From NCBI RefSeq assembly GCF_031844685.1, contig NZ_CP134605.1, positions 6,360,001 to 6,424,000 on the forward strand: a DNA stretch of 64,000 bases, read 5' to 3'. Below, piece after piece: positions 28,259 to 35,968 of the stretch. Both the position numbers and the translations under genes were made by a program. The notes under the pieces are model-generated. The model ran no database searches. It saw only the letters and a list, made by a program, of their open reading frames with translations, and had not been told where the DNA came from. Every line of letters begins with the position of its first letter. The first letter of the stretch is position 1. This DNA is from Streptomyces sp. ITFR-21 (GTDB lineage Bacteria; Actinomycetota; Actinomycetes; Streptomycetales; Streptomycetaceae).

Positions 28259-29446
28259 GTGAAGCGCGACGTGGGTCGGACCACCAGGGATCTCCGCCGG
28301 CACAACCGTACGTCCGTGCTGACGAAGCTCTATCTGCACGGCCCGGCCAGCCGCTTCGACCTGATGGGCGCCACCGGCCTCAGCTCCGCGACGGTCAGCA
28401 ACGTCGTCACCGACCTCGTCGCGGACGGCCTGGTCGCCGAGGCGGGACTGCTGGACTCCGACGGCGGTCGGCCCCGCACCCTGCTGGAGGTCAGACCCGG
28501 CTACGCGCGGGTCGTCGGCGTGGACATCGGCGAGACGCACGTCCAGGTCGGCCTGTTCGACTGGACCCTCGACACCCTCGCCACCGCCACCTACCGGATG
28601 GACGAGGGCCGGCCCGAACCCGCCGTGCTCGCCGGGCTGGTGACCGCCGGCATCGAGGAGGTCACCGCCAAGGCCGGCGCCGACCCCGCCGCGCTCCTGG
28701 GCGTCGGCGTGGGAATCCCCGGCACGGTGCTGCCCGACGGCCTGGTGCACGCCCCCACCTTCGGCTGGTCCGGCGTGCCCTTCGACGCGCTGCTCCGCCC
28801 GCACGTCGCCGCGCCCCTGCACCTGGACAACTGCGCCCGCACCCTCGGCCAGGCCGAGATGTGGCGCGGCGCGGGCCGGGGCGCACAGCGGGCGATCGTC
28901 GCGCTGCTCGCGGTCGGCGTCGGCGCCGCGGTGGCCACCGGCTCGCCCGGCGGAGTCACCAGCACGACCAGCGAGTGGGGCCACACCGTGGTCGAGGCCG
29001 GCGGCGCGCCCTGCCGCTGCGGTTCGTACGGCTGCCTGGAGGCGTACGTCGGCGCCGAGGCGATCCTGCGGCACTACCGGCAGATCCCCGGCGCGCCCGC
29101 GCCGGCGTCGACCGGCGTCGAGGAGCGGATCACCGACCTGGTCACCGAGGCGGCGCGGCCGGGGCCCGCCGCCGACACCGTGCGCTGGGCGGCCGAGTAC
29201 CTGGGCATCGGCATCGCCAACCTCGTCAACCTGCTCAGCCCGGACCGGGTGATCCTCTCCGGCTGGCTCAGCATGGCCCTCGGTCCCGCGATGCTCCCCG
29301 CCGTCCACGACGCGATGCGCCGCCACAGCCTCGACTACATGGCCGCCGGCACCCGACTCGAACTCGGGCGGCTCGGCCAGGAGGCGGTCGCCCTCGGCGC
29401 GGCGACGCTGCCCGTCCACGAACTGCTCACGGACGGCGGGCGATAG
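28259..29446 (+). CDS. ROK family transcriptional regulator
   Basis: 395 residues. N-terminal winged helix (LTKLYLHGPASRFDLMGATGLSSATVSNVV) then a ROK sugar-kinase-like domain with VVGVDIGETHVQVGLFD (ATP/sugar loop), VGVGIPG, and the zinc motif EWGHTVVEAGGAPCRCGSYGCLEAY. Such NagC/XylR-type proteins are usually sugar-responsive repressors. GTG 28259 is taken as start because it follows a G-rich site and precedes the conserved RDLRRHNRTSVL. Lying directly after the GH3 gene but beyond a terminator, it may provide a second sugar-sensing layer for this locus. Its operator is not recognisable. Confidence 0.9.
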   Translation: MKRDVGRTTRDLRRHNRTSVLTKLYLHGPASRFDLMGATGLSSATVSNVVTDLVADGLVAEAGLLDSDGGRPRTLLEVRPGYARVVGVDIGETHVQVGLFDWTLDTLATATYRMDEGRPEPAVLAGLVTAGIEEVTAKAGADPAALLGVGVGIPGTVLPDGLVHAPTFGWSGVPFDALLRPHVAAPLHLDNCARTLGQAEMWRGAGRGAQRAIVALLAVGVGAAVATGSPGGVTSTTSEWGHTVVEAGGAPCRCGSYGCLEAYVGAEAILRHYRQIPGAPAPASTGVEERITDLVTEAARPGPAADTVRWAAEYLGIGIANLVNLLSPDRVILSGWLSMALGPAMLPAVHDAMRRHSLDYMAAGTRLELGRLGQEAVALGAATLPVHELLTDGGR

Positions 29447-29453
29447 GCAGGGT

Positions 29454-29484
29454 CCCTCGCGGCCGCGCCGTGCGCCCGCGAGGG
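29454..29484 (+). terminator. Terminator hairpin after the ROK gene
   Basis: CCCTCGCGG (29454-29462) pairs with its complement (29476-29484), 9 bp, 13-base loop, 8 bp after the ROK stop. Confidence 0.6.
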
Positions 29485-29512
29485 GAACCCTCCGGCGCCC
29501 CGGGCCCCTCCT

Positions 29513-29564
29513 GCCGTAGCCGTAGCCGTAGCCGTAGCCGTAGCCGTAGCCGTAGCCGTAGCCG
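29513..29564. repeat. Hexanucleotide tandem repeat (GCCGTA), 8.7 copies
   Basis: Eight uninterrupted perfect copies of GCCGTA and a four-base partial copy lie in the 298-bp gap between the ROK gene and the next gene. No coding function. A perfect array this long is likely to vary in copy number between strains. Confidence 0.95.
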
Positions 29565-29744
29565 CCCGGCCGGGCCGCCGCGTCCGGCCCCCGAGGGCCC
29601 GCGGGGCCGGTGAGGACGGCCGACCGCGAGCGGAACGCCGGGGCCCGCTTCGAGGCCGGCGGTCCGCACCCGCGCGGGCGGCAGGCGGTTGGCGGTGGGC
29701 GGCCACCTGGCCGTACCGCCCCGCCATCCGCCATCATCGAAGTG

Positions 29745-30479
29745 ATGAGCACACGAGTGGACCTGGAACCGGCCGCGGAGAGGGTGGCCCAGTGCGCGGC
29801 CCAGTGGACCGCCGACGGGCTGTGGACCGCGTCGACACTGCTCGGACCCGAACCCGCCGCACCGGGCGGCGACGGCGAGCCGCCCGCGGAGCACCTGGTG
29901 GTCGAGGTCACCGGGCCGGACTGGAAGGTCGGGCTCGTCGTGGACCTCAGCCCCGGCGGCCGGGTCCGGATCGGCTTCGTCTCGGAGACCGACGCGGTGT
30001 GGGAGCGCCGCCGGGTCCGCTCGCTGGACGCCTGGGACGCGATGCTGGAGCGCGCGGTCGGCCGGGCGTCCCGGATGCGACTGGAACACGGCCAGTTGGT
30101 GGCCCGCACCTGCACCACCGGCCGGCTGGACTGGGTGCACGGCAACCTGTGGGTGATGCCGGCCTGCCTGCTGCGGACCCGCAGCGGCTGGCTGGAGACG
30201 GTGGTGAACACCTACGCCACGGGTACGTCGGCCCGCAGGTCCGGCCACAGCGTCGGCTACGACCCGGCCGCCATCCTGTCCGCCCACCGGACCAACAAGA
30301 TCATCCCGTTCCGGGACATCGTCCACGCCCGGCTGCGCCGCGGCATCGCCACCTCCAGTCTCACCGTGCAGATGGCCGACGGCACCCGGCACAAGCTGCG
30401 CTGGCGCTCCTCCGATCCGGCCCACCGCCTGCTGGCCGACCGGCTGCTGCCGGTCCTCGGTCCGCGGCTGACGATCTGA
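29745..30479 (+). CDS. Conserved hypothetical protein
   Basis: 244 residues, no signal peptide or transmembrane helix. I do not recognise the family. Visible features are an acidic N-terminal third, a WDWVHG-like aromatic patch (GRLDWVHGNLWVMPACLLR), a small Gly/Ser/Arg segment (GTSARRSGHSVGYDP), and a basic C-terminal part (RTNKIIPFRDIVHARLRRG ... KLRWRS). Composition and codon use fit the genome, so it is probably real. ATG 29745 was chosen where the well-behaved frame begins; a GTG one codon upstream is also possible and the ribosome site is weak. Confidence 0.6.
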   Translation: MSTRVDLEPAAERVAQCAAQWTADGLWTASTLLGPEPAAPGGDGEPPAEHLVVEVTGPDWKVGLVVDLSPGGRVRIGFVSETDAVWERRRVRSLDAWDAMLERAVGRASRMRLEHGQLVARTCTTGRLDWVHGNLWVMPACLLRTRSGWLETVVNTYATGTSARRSGHSVGYDPAAILSAHRTNKIIPFRDIVHARLRRGIATSSLTVQMADGTRHKLRWRSSDPAHRLLADRLLPVLGPRLTI

Positions 30480-30614
30480 GGCCGCGACGGGCGGTCGCGG
30501 CGGTGCCCCTGGGCCGGGTGTGACGTTTTCACGGCGGTGGGCGCTGTGAGGTGTAGGACCGCGTCCTGGACCGACGGCTCCGGCGGCCCGGCGGACGACC
30601 CGGGGAGGCAGGTG

Positions 30615-31421
30615 GTGGACACGTCGGCGGAGCGGCCCGAACCCGCACCGGAGCGAGTCGAGCGGCTGCTGGAGGGTGCTGCCGCCGAGCCCGGCGCGCC
30701 CGCGGAGGCGCGGCTGGCCGCCGTGGTCCGGGCGCTCACCGACCCGGCCGCCCGCCGGCCCGGCGACCCGTTGCGGGAGGAGGCCGCGTTGGCGGCCTTC
30801 CGCGCGGCGCGGGCAGCGGCCGGGGCCCGGGCGTGCACCCGGGGCCCCGGGCGGGCCCGGCCCGGCTGGTCCGCGCGGGCGGTGCTCGGAAGCCTCGCGG
30901 CCATGTGCGCGTTCGGCCTGCTCACCGTCGTGACCTGCGCCGGGGCGCTGCCCACGCCGTTCCGGGACGGGGTGGTGCACAGCGGTCCGCCGACGCCGGT
31001 CCCCGACGACGGCCGTCCGGCCACCGGTACCGGCCGCACCGACACGCCAGGACCGGACGGCGGCGCGCGGCGCCGCACCCCGGAGCACGCCACGCCGTCA
31101 TTCCCCGCACCCGCCACAAAGACCGCCACCGCGCGCCCGACCGCCGACCAGCGGACACCGTACGGCCGGTGCGCGCCCGCCGTGCGCCGGGGCGCGGCAC
31201 CGGGCGTCCGGCGCACCGGGCAGCCGCGGGGGACAGAGCGGCCGCGGCGGGGCGGGCGGCCGCGGCGGGCCGCGACCGGCCCGGTGGAGCGCGCCGCCGC
31301 GCGGCCTCACCGGCCCCACCGGGGATCCGCGGCGGCGGCGCCCGGCCCCGCGCCGGAGCGCCGCGGCCGAGTCTCCGGGGGCTCCGTTCCGACGGGCACC
31401 CGTATGCCGCCGACCATGTGA
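30615..31421 (+). CDS. Hypothetical single-pass membrane protein with disordered tail
   Basis: About 268 residues. The N-terminal cytoplasmic part is helical and Ala/Glu/Arg-rich (RLEGLLEG-like, REEAALAAFRAARAAA), followed by one transmembrane helix (AVLGSLAAMCAFGLLTVVTCAGAL) and a long Pro/Thr/Arg-rich disordered extracytoplasmic tail. This plan recurs in small streptomycete proteins of unknown role. GTG 30615 is favoured because GGGAGG lies just upstream. The Arg-rich last ~80 residues may not all be genuinely coding. Confidence 0.5.
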   Translation: MDTSAERPEPAPERVERLLEGAAAEPGAPAEARLAAVVRALTDPAARRPGDPLREEAALAAFRAARAAAGARACTRGPGRARPGWSARAVLGSLAAMCAFGLLTVVTCAGALPTPFRDGVVHSGPPTPVPDDGRPATGTGRTDTPGPDGGARRRTPEHATPSFPAPATKTATARPTADQRTPYGRCAPAVRRGAAPGVRRTGQPRGTERPRRGGRPRRAATGPVERAAARPHRPHRGSAAAAPGPAPERRGRVSGGSVPTGTRMPPTM

Positions 31422-31484
31422 AACGGCCTGGAAACCGCCGGCCGGAGCTCTCTCGCCGCGCGGCGATCCGGCACAGTGAACGGC

Positions 31485-32024
31485 ATGCAGCCAGAGGTCC
31501 CCGCCCCGGACGATCCGCACCTGCGCCCCCTGCGCCGGCTGTTCCTCGTCGTCGTGACCGGCAGTCTCCTCTTCCTGGTCCCCTGGATCGCCTACCTCTC
31601 GGCGAGCCTGCCAGCCCGTCACGAGGTCGACCAGTGGCGCCTGGCCTGAGTCGGTTTCGACGCCGCCCTGATCGCCGCGAACGGCGTCACCGCGCTGAGC
31701 GCGTGGCGGCGGCTGCGGATCTTCGTGCCGTCCGCGGTGGCGACCGCCACCCTGCTGTGCTGCGACGCCTGGTTCGACATCGTGCTGGACTGGAACGGCG
31801 GCGCCCCGACCGGATCGGTGCTCACCGCCGCGTTCGCCGAGCTCCCGCTCGCCGCGCTGCTGCTGTACGCGGCCGGGAAGACGGTCCGGCTGACCGTGGC
31901 CATCGCCTGGCGCCGCGCGGGACGGACCGGCCCGGTGCCGCCGCTGTCCCGGCTGTCGCTGACCGCCTTCACCGTGGAGGAGGAGCGGCGCCCCCGAGCG
32001 GACCCGCGGCCGCGCCGCGGCTGA
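31485..32024 (+). pseudogene. Four-helix membrane protein gene with an in-frame TGA
   Basis: One frame from ATG 31485 to the TGA ending at 32024 reads as a small membrane protein: helix RRLFLVVVTGSLLFLVPWIAYL, a polar loop, then after an in-frame TGA at 31647-31649 (codon 55) more membrane segments (GFDAALIAANGVTALSA, SAVATATLLCCDAWFDIVL, AELPLAALLLYAAG). Codon statistics and hydrophobic pattern continue unchanged across the stop. Related actinobacterial proteins, from memory, have Trp at this spot, so TGG to TGA is the simplest explanation. Counted as a pseudogene by one nonsense change, unless read through or a sequencing error. Function unknown. Confidence 0.65.
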
Positions 32025-32030
32025 CTCCGG

Positions 32031-32090
32031 CCCCGTCTCCGCCCCCGTCTCCGCCCCCGTCTCCGCCCCCGTCTCCGCCCCCGTCTCCGC
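32031..32090. repeat. 12-bp tandem repeat, five perfect copies
   Basis: CCCCGTCTCCGC occurs five times without variation just downstream of the interrupted membrane protein gene. A 16-bp unit (GGGCCGTCCGACCACC) is then duplicated at 32155-32186, before the end of the convergent DUF1684 gene. Confidence 0.95.
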
Positions 32091-32221
32091 CGGCAGCCGG
32101 ACCGCCCGCCACCGACCGGAAGATACGGCGCCGGGCCGGTCGCCCGGATCCACCGGGCCGTCCGACCACCGGGCCGTCCGACCACCCGGGCCGGTGGGCT
32201 CCTGGACGGGCCCCGCGCGGG

Positions 32222-33049
32222 CTACTGGCCGCCCGCCCGCTCGTACGGGATCTTCTCGCCCGCCTCGACCGCGACCGGGAGCCTGTTCCCGGCCGGGGGG
32301 AGCGGGCAGGTGGCGAGGTCGGTGTAGGCGCAGGGCAGGTTGGACGCGCGGTTGAAGTCGACGACCACGGTGCCCTCCGCGTCGGGGGTGCCGACGGACA
32401 GCGACCGGTTGGCCGCGTACGTCGTCACGCCGGAGGTGGCGTCGGTGAACAGCACGAGCAGACTGCCGGGGGCGTGGCCGTTGAAGGCGGTCAGCCGGTA
32501 GGTGGCGCCGTCCAGGTCGAACTCCACCTGGCCCGGGGCGTCGTAGACGTGCTGGAGCCCCTCGACGGCCGCGCCGACCGTCACCGGCCGCGGCACGTCG
32601 AACGGCACGAAGCGGCCGGTGCGGGCCCAGCGCGGGTCGGGCTCGTACGCGGGGGTGGCGGAGAAGCCGACCCGCAGTCCGTTCTCCGGGTGGCGGGGGC
32701 GCAGGATGTCGTGGCCGCCGCGCTTGGCGATCTCGATCACCGCGTCCCCCGCCGCGGGGTACAGGCTCGCCCGCTCGGCGATCTCACCGAAACCGTGCCG
32801 GCCGCGCAGCGTCCGCCCGTCCAGGGTCAGCTCCTCGCCCTCGGCCAGCTCCACCACCACGCCCTCCTCGGTGGTGGACCAGGCACCGGGTGCGTCGGGG
32901 AAACGGGTAGGAGTGGCGTCGAGCCAGTTCAGGCTGGTGATGGCGAGGAAGCCGTGCGGGTCGCCCAGCACGCGCTCGCGCCCGGCCTGCCACTCCTGCC
33001 ACTGCTGGACGAAGTCCGCCCGGTCGAGTTCCTGGGTCTGCGCGGTCAT
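32222..33049 (-). CDS. DUF1684 domain-containing protein in sulfur operon
   Basis: 275 residues, soluble, with the DUF1684 features: WQAGRERVLGDPHGFLAITSLNWL at the N terminus, the central block HPENGLRVGFSATPAYEPDPRW, and the C-terminal ...VVDFNRASNLPCAYTDLATCPLPPAGNRLPV. The two Cys residues in the NLPCAYTDLATCPLPP stretch are characteristic. The biochemical function of the family is unknown to me. It is the last gene of the operon, 5 bp after the flavin reductase, and so lies under the SAM-IV riboswitch. That placement suggests a part in scavenging organic sulfur. Confidence 0.85.
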   Translation of the reverse strand: MTAQTQELDRADFVQQWQEWQAGRERVLGDPHGFLAITSLNWLDATPTRFPDAPGAWSTTEEGVVVELAEGEELTLDGRTLRGRHGFGEIAERASLYPAAGDAVIEIAKRGGHDILRPRHPENGLRVGFSATPAYEPDPRWARTGRFVPFDVPRPVTVGAAVEGLQHVYDAPGQVEFDLDGATYRLTAFNGHAPGSLLVLFTDATSGVTTYAANRSLSVGTPDAEGTVVVDFNRASNLPCAYTDLATCPLPPAGNRLPVAVEAGEKIPYERAGGQ

Positions 33050-33054
33050 GTCGA

Positions 33055-33687
33055 CTACTCCTTCGGAGGGTGGGCCCGGTCGGCGGCCTCTTCGAGACGC
33101 CGGAAACGGCTGGCGTGGAAGACCAGGGGCGCGACGGCGTGGTCGGCGCCCAGTTCGTGGATCCGCAGCAGCACGATGTCGTGGTCGCCGGCCCGTATGT
33201 GCTGCTCGACGGCGCAGTCGAACCAGGCGCTGGCGCCGGCCAGCAGTACCGCGCCGTCGTCGGTGGCGTGCCAGTCCAGGCCCGCGAACCGGTCGCCGCC
33301 GCGGCCCGCGAGCTGCGCGCAGGCGCGCTCCTGGTGGGCGCCGAGCACACTGACGCCGAGCCGGGCGCGGTCCCTGAGCACCGGCCAGGTGGTCGAGGTG
33401 TGCGCCACGCAGACGGACACCAGCGGCGGGTCGAGGGACACCGAGGTGAAGGAGTTGGCGGCCAGGCCCACGGGCACCCCGTCGACCAGCGCGGCGACAG
33501 CGGTGACACCGGTCGGGAAGGTCCCGAACACCCGCCGCAACTCCGCCGGCTCCAGCGTACGCCCGTCCGCCCGGACGCCCTGGCCGTCCCCCGGACCGTG
33601 CGTCTGCGGCTTCGGCGGCCGACCCGCCGGCCGTAGGCCGAGGCGTTCGTGGCGGTCTTCCCTGTGCTGCGCTCGGGCCGCGGTCAT
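33055..33687 (-). CDS. Flavin reductase family protein (FMN reductase partner of the monooxygenase)
   Basis: 210 residues. A disordered ~45-residue N terminus precedes the flavin-reductase-like split-barrel domain: LRRVFGTFPTGVTAVAALVDG, VGLAANSFTSVSLDPPLVSVCV, and the late motif GDHDIVLLRIHEL. Such enzymes use NAD(P)H to supply reduced FMN to two-component monooxygenases. ATG 33687 overlaps the monooxygenase stop by 4 bp (ATGA), fixing both the start and the partnership. Confidence 0.92.
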   Translation of the reverse strand: MTAARAQHREDRHERLGLRPAGRPPKPQTHGPGDGQGVRADGRTLEPAELRRVFGTFPTGVTAVAALVDGVPVGLAANSFTSVSLDPPLVSVCVAHTSTTWPVLRDRARLGVSVLGAHQERACAQLAGRGGDRFAGLDWHATDDGAVLLAGASAWFDCAVEQHIRAGDHDIVLLRIHELGADHAVAPLVFHASRFRRLEEAADRAHPPKE

Positions 33688-35126
33688 CGCTTGCTCCACT
33701 CCTTGGCCTGCGGCTGGTACGAACGCACCCGGTCGGCGTGCTCGTCGGTGCTGGTGGTGACGGTGGGGGCGGCTGCCGCCGGAGCGCCGGCCGCCCTGAG
33801 ACCCAGGTGGTCCCGGAGGGTGTCGCCCGTGTACTCGGTGCGGAAGACGCCGCGTTCCTGGAGCAGCGGGACGACGGTGTCGGCGAACTCGTCGAGCCCG
33901 CCGGGCGTCAGGTGCGGCGCGAGGATGAAGCCGTCACCCGCGTCGGCCTGCACGAACTCGTCGAGGGTTCGTGCCACCTGCTCCGGGGTGCCGACGTAGA
34001 CCTGCCGCCTGGTCAGCTCGACGACTAGTTCCCGGATCGAGAGCTTCTTCTCCTCGGCCAGCGCCCGCCACTGCGCCGCGATCGGCAGCGGGTCGCGCTT
34101 GCCCACGCCGGCCCGGCCCCGCGCGATGGTGTTCTCGCCGACCAGCGGATCGACCGCGGGCAGCGGCCCGTCGGGGTCGTACGCGCTCAGGTCGCGGTTC
34201 CACAGCTGCTCCAGGAACTTGATCGCGGTCTGCCCGCTGACCTGCTGGTGCCGGACCACATCCGCCCTCTCGTGCGCCTCCGCCTCGGTGTCGCCCAGGA
34301 CGAAGGTGATGCCCGGCAGTACCAGCAGCTCCTCGGGGGAGCGCCCGTACTTCGCCAGCCGGCCCTTGACGTCGGCGTAGAACGCCTTTCCCGCCTCCAG
34401 GGTGCCGTGCCGGGTGAAGATGACGTCCGCAGCCGACGCCGCGAACTCCCGGCCCTGCTCGGAGTCGCCGGCCTGGAAGACCACCGGGCGGCCCTGCGGG
34501 CTGCGCGGCACGTTGAAGTGGCCGGAGACGTCGAAGTGGTCGGCGTGATGGTCGAAGCGCCCGGGACCCGGCGCGGCCAGGAACCGGCCGGACTCCTTGT
34601 CGGCGATGATCTCGTCACCGCGCCAGGAGTCGAACAGCTTCCACGTCGCCTCCAGGAACTGCCGGGCCCGCTCGTAGCGGTCGTCCTGGGCGAGGAAGCC
34701 GCCGCGGCGGAAGTTCTCGCCGGTGAAGGCGTCCCAGGAGGTGACGACGTTCCAGGCGGCGCGTCCGGCCGACAGGTGGTCCAGGGAGGCGAACTGGCGG
34801 GCCACCTCGTACGGTTCGTTGAAGGTGGAGTTGATCGTCCCGGCCAGTCCCAGCCGGTCGGTGACGGCGGCCAGCGCGGCGAGGACGGTGAAGGTGTCGG
34901 GGCGTCCCACCACGTCCAGGTCGTAGATCTCGCCGCCCTGCTCGCGCAGCCGCAGGCCCTCGGCCAGGAACAGGAAGTCGAACCTGGCCCGCTCGGCGGT
35001 ACGGGCCAGGTGCGCGAAGGAGCTGAACTCGATCTGGCTGCCGGCCGCCGGGTCGCTCCACACCGTGGTGTTGTTGACGCCGGGGAAGTGGGCCGCGAGG
35101 TGGATCTGCTTGCGGGGTCTGCTCAT
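33684..35126 (-). CDS. FMN-dependent monooxygenase, NtaA/SnaA/DszA family
   Basis: 480 residues, a bacterial-luciferase-fold flavin monooxygenase of the NtaA/SnaA/SoxA (DszA) group. Typical blocks are HLAAHFPGVNNTTVWSDP, LAEGLRL, NVVTSWDAFTGENFRRGG and VFQAGDSEQGREFAA. Members oxidise sulfones, sulfonates, nitrilotriacetate or similar compounds using reduced FMN from a partner reductase, which is the overlapping next gene. Start ATG 35126 has AAGGAGG nine bases upstream. The operon begins with a SAM-IV riboswitch and a leader peptide, so its physiological role is most likely sulfur release from an organosulfur compound when sulfur amino acids run short; the substrate is unknown. Confidence 0.92.
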   Translation of the reverse strand: MSRPRKQIHLAAHFPGVNNTTVWSDPAAGSQIEFSSFAHLARTAERARFDFLFLAEGLRLREQGGEIYDLDVVGRPDTFTVLAALAAVTDRLGLAGTINSTFNEPYEVARQFASLDHLSAGRAAWNVVTSWDAFTGENFRRGGFLAQDDRYERARQFLEATWKLFDSWRGDEIIADKESGRFLAAPGPGRFDHHADHFDVSGHFNVPRSPQGRPVVFQAGDSEQGREFAASAADVIFTRHGTLEAGKAFYADVKGRLAKYGRSPEELLVLPGITFVLGDTEAEAHERADVVRHQQVSGQTAIKFLEQLWNRDLSAYDPDGPLPAVDPLVGENTIARGRAGVGKRDPLPIAAQWRALAEEKKLSIRELVVELTRRQVYVGTPEQVARTLDEFVQADAGDGFILAPHLTPGGLDEFADTVVPLLQERGVFRTEYTGDTLRDHLGLRAAGAPAAAAPTVTTSTDEHADRVRSYQPQAKEWSKR

Positions 35127-35316
35127 GCGGGCGGGCCTCCTTGGGGCTTCGCGCGGGGCGCTCGGGCCGCGGCGTGGCAGTGGGCGGGGCAGGGCGGGGC
35201 GGTCGAAGTGGCCCGCGCGGGTGCCGGCCTCACCGTCGGCGCCGGGGGTCCGGTGCCGCGTCCGGCGGGCCGAGCGGGTCGGGGTCGGGGTTCCGGCCGC
35301 CCCCGACCGGCGGGGG

Positions 35317-35460
35317 CTAGGAGCGCCGAAGGCAGCGGGGAAGCGGCGCGGGCGGGGATGCGGTGGGCCGCAGGGCGGCCGTCGGCTGACCCGGACACAG
35401 CGCGCCGGCGACGCGCTGGAGGTCGATGTGACGCCGTGAGTACATGGCAACGGTGGTCAT
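35317..35460 (-). CDS. Putative regulatory leader peptide (47 aa) of the monooxygenase operon
   Basis: A 48-codon frame beginning ATG 35460 lies between the SAM-IV riboswitch and the monooxygenase gene. Its core SRRHIDLQRVAGALCPGQ is the conserved signature of the streptomycete 'putative leader peptide' group that precedes sulfur genes. The Cys codon (complement of 35395-35397) is TGT, rare in this genome, within CTGTGTCCGGGT, a 12-mer shared exactly with the leader on the opposite arm. The tail is Pro/Arg-rich and probably unimportant. Translation of the Cys codon may control readthrough to the downstream gene; this attenuation model is inferred. A start at the later ATG (codon 6) is also possible. 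Confidence 0.75.
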   Translation of the reverse strand: MTTVAMYSRRHIDLQRVAGALCPGQPTAALRPTASPPAPLPRCLRRS

Positions 35461-35516
35461 GAACCGCCCAGGGTTTTCCCGCACCACGTCACCTCCGCCT
35501 CGATCGGCTCGCACCC

Positions 35517-35634
35517 GCTCGAGCCCGCGCTTGCGGAGCCGTCTTCGGTCCCGCCCGGTCGTCACCTGGAGCACCCCGCCGCGGAGGAGGGTTGCCGTTC
35601 AGCGAGCCAGGGCTTGTCGCTGACACTCATGACC
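35517..35634 (-). promoter_or_regulatory. SAM-IV riboswitch controlling the monooxygenase operon
   Basis: Read on the minus strand from 35634: GGTCATGAGTG, P2 arms TCAGCG/CGCTGA around an AAGCCCTGG loop, the core GGCAACCCTCC, a CCGCGG turn, GGGGTGCTCC and GGTGACGACC closing P1, then a GC hairpin and the 3' pseudoknot segment GCAAGCGCGGG. This matches the actinobacterial SAM-IV consensus at essentially every invariant block. It binds S-adenosylmethionine and switches off downstream expression. It ends 56 bp before the leader-peptide start and about 390 bp before the monooxygenase. Confidence 0.9.
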
Positions 35635-35815
35635 TGCCAGCACCGTAACTCCGCGACGCCGCCGGACACAATCCCCCACCGGCCGAACACCGGCCGCCCC
35701 ACGACCGTTTCCCCGGTGCGGCGGCCGGTACGCGTGCCCCGGGGGGCCCGGACAGTGACGTTCGTCGCTCCCGCGGGGATTGTCCGAAAGTCGCCGGGCG
35801 GTTAACGTGACCCCT

Positions 35816-35929
35816 GGTTACGAGCGTCAGCGCGCAGCCCTGGCTGGCTGACCAGCAACCCTCCTCCGCGGCGGGGTGCTCCAGGTGACGACCCGACGGG
35901 ACACGGACGTCCCGTAAGCGCGGTGCCCC
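35816..35929 (+). promoter_or_regulatory. SAM-IV riboswitch controlling the solute-binding-protein gene
   Basis: Plus strand: GGTTACGAGCG, P2 arms GTCAGC/GCTGAC around GCAGCCCTGG, AGCAACCCTCC, CCGCGG, GGGGTGCTCC, GGTGACGACC, a hairpin (GGGACAC-GGAC-GTCCC) and GTAAGCGCGG. The 35-base core from CAACCCTCC to ACGACC is identical to that of the minus-strand riboswitch 200 bp away, so the two probably arose by duplication and inversion. It ends about 40 bp before its own leader peptide. Confidence 0.9.
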
Positions 35930-35968
35930 CAAGGGCCCGACGGGACCGAGGGGAACGAGGGGACGGAC

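Noticed and set aside
29513..29564. Possible CRISPR-like repeats
   Set aside because: Contiguous 6-bp tandem units without spacers; not a CRISPR array. The same applies to 32031-32090.
31098..32153. Minus-strand frame with GAET repeats over the interrupted membrane protein gene
   Set aside because: The repeats are just the 12-bp minisatellite translated; the plus strand carries the membrane-protein pattern.
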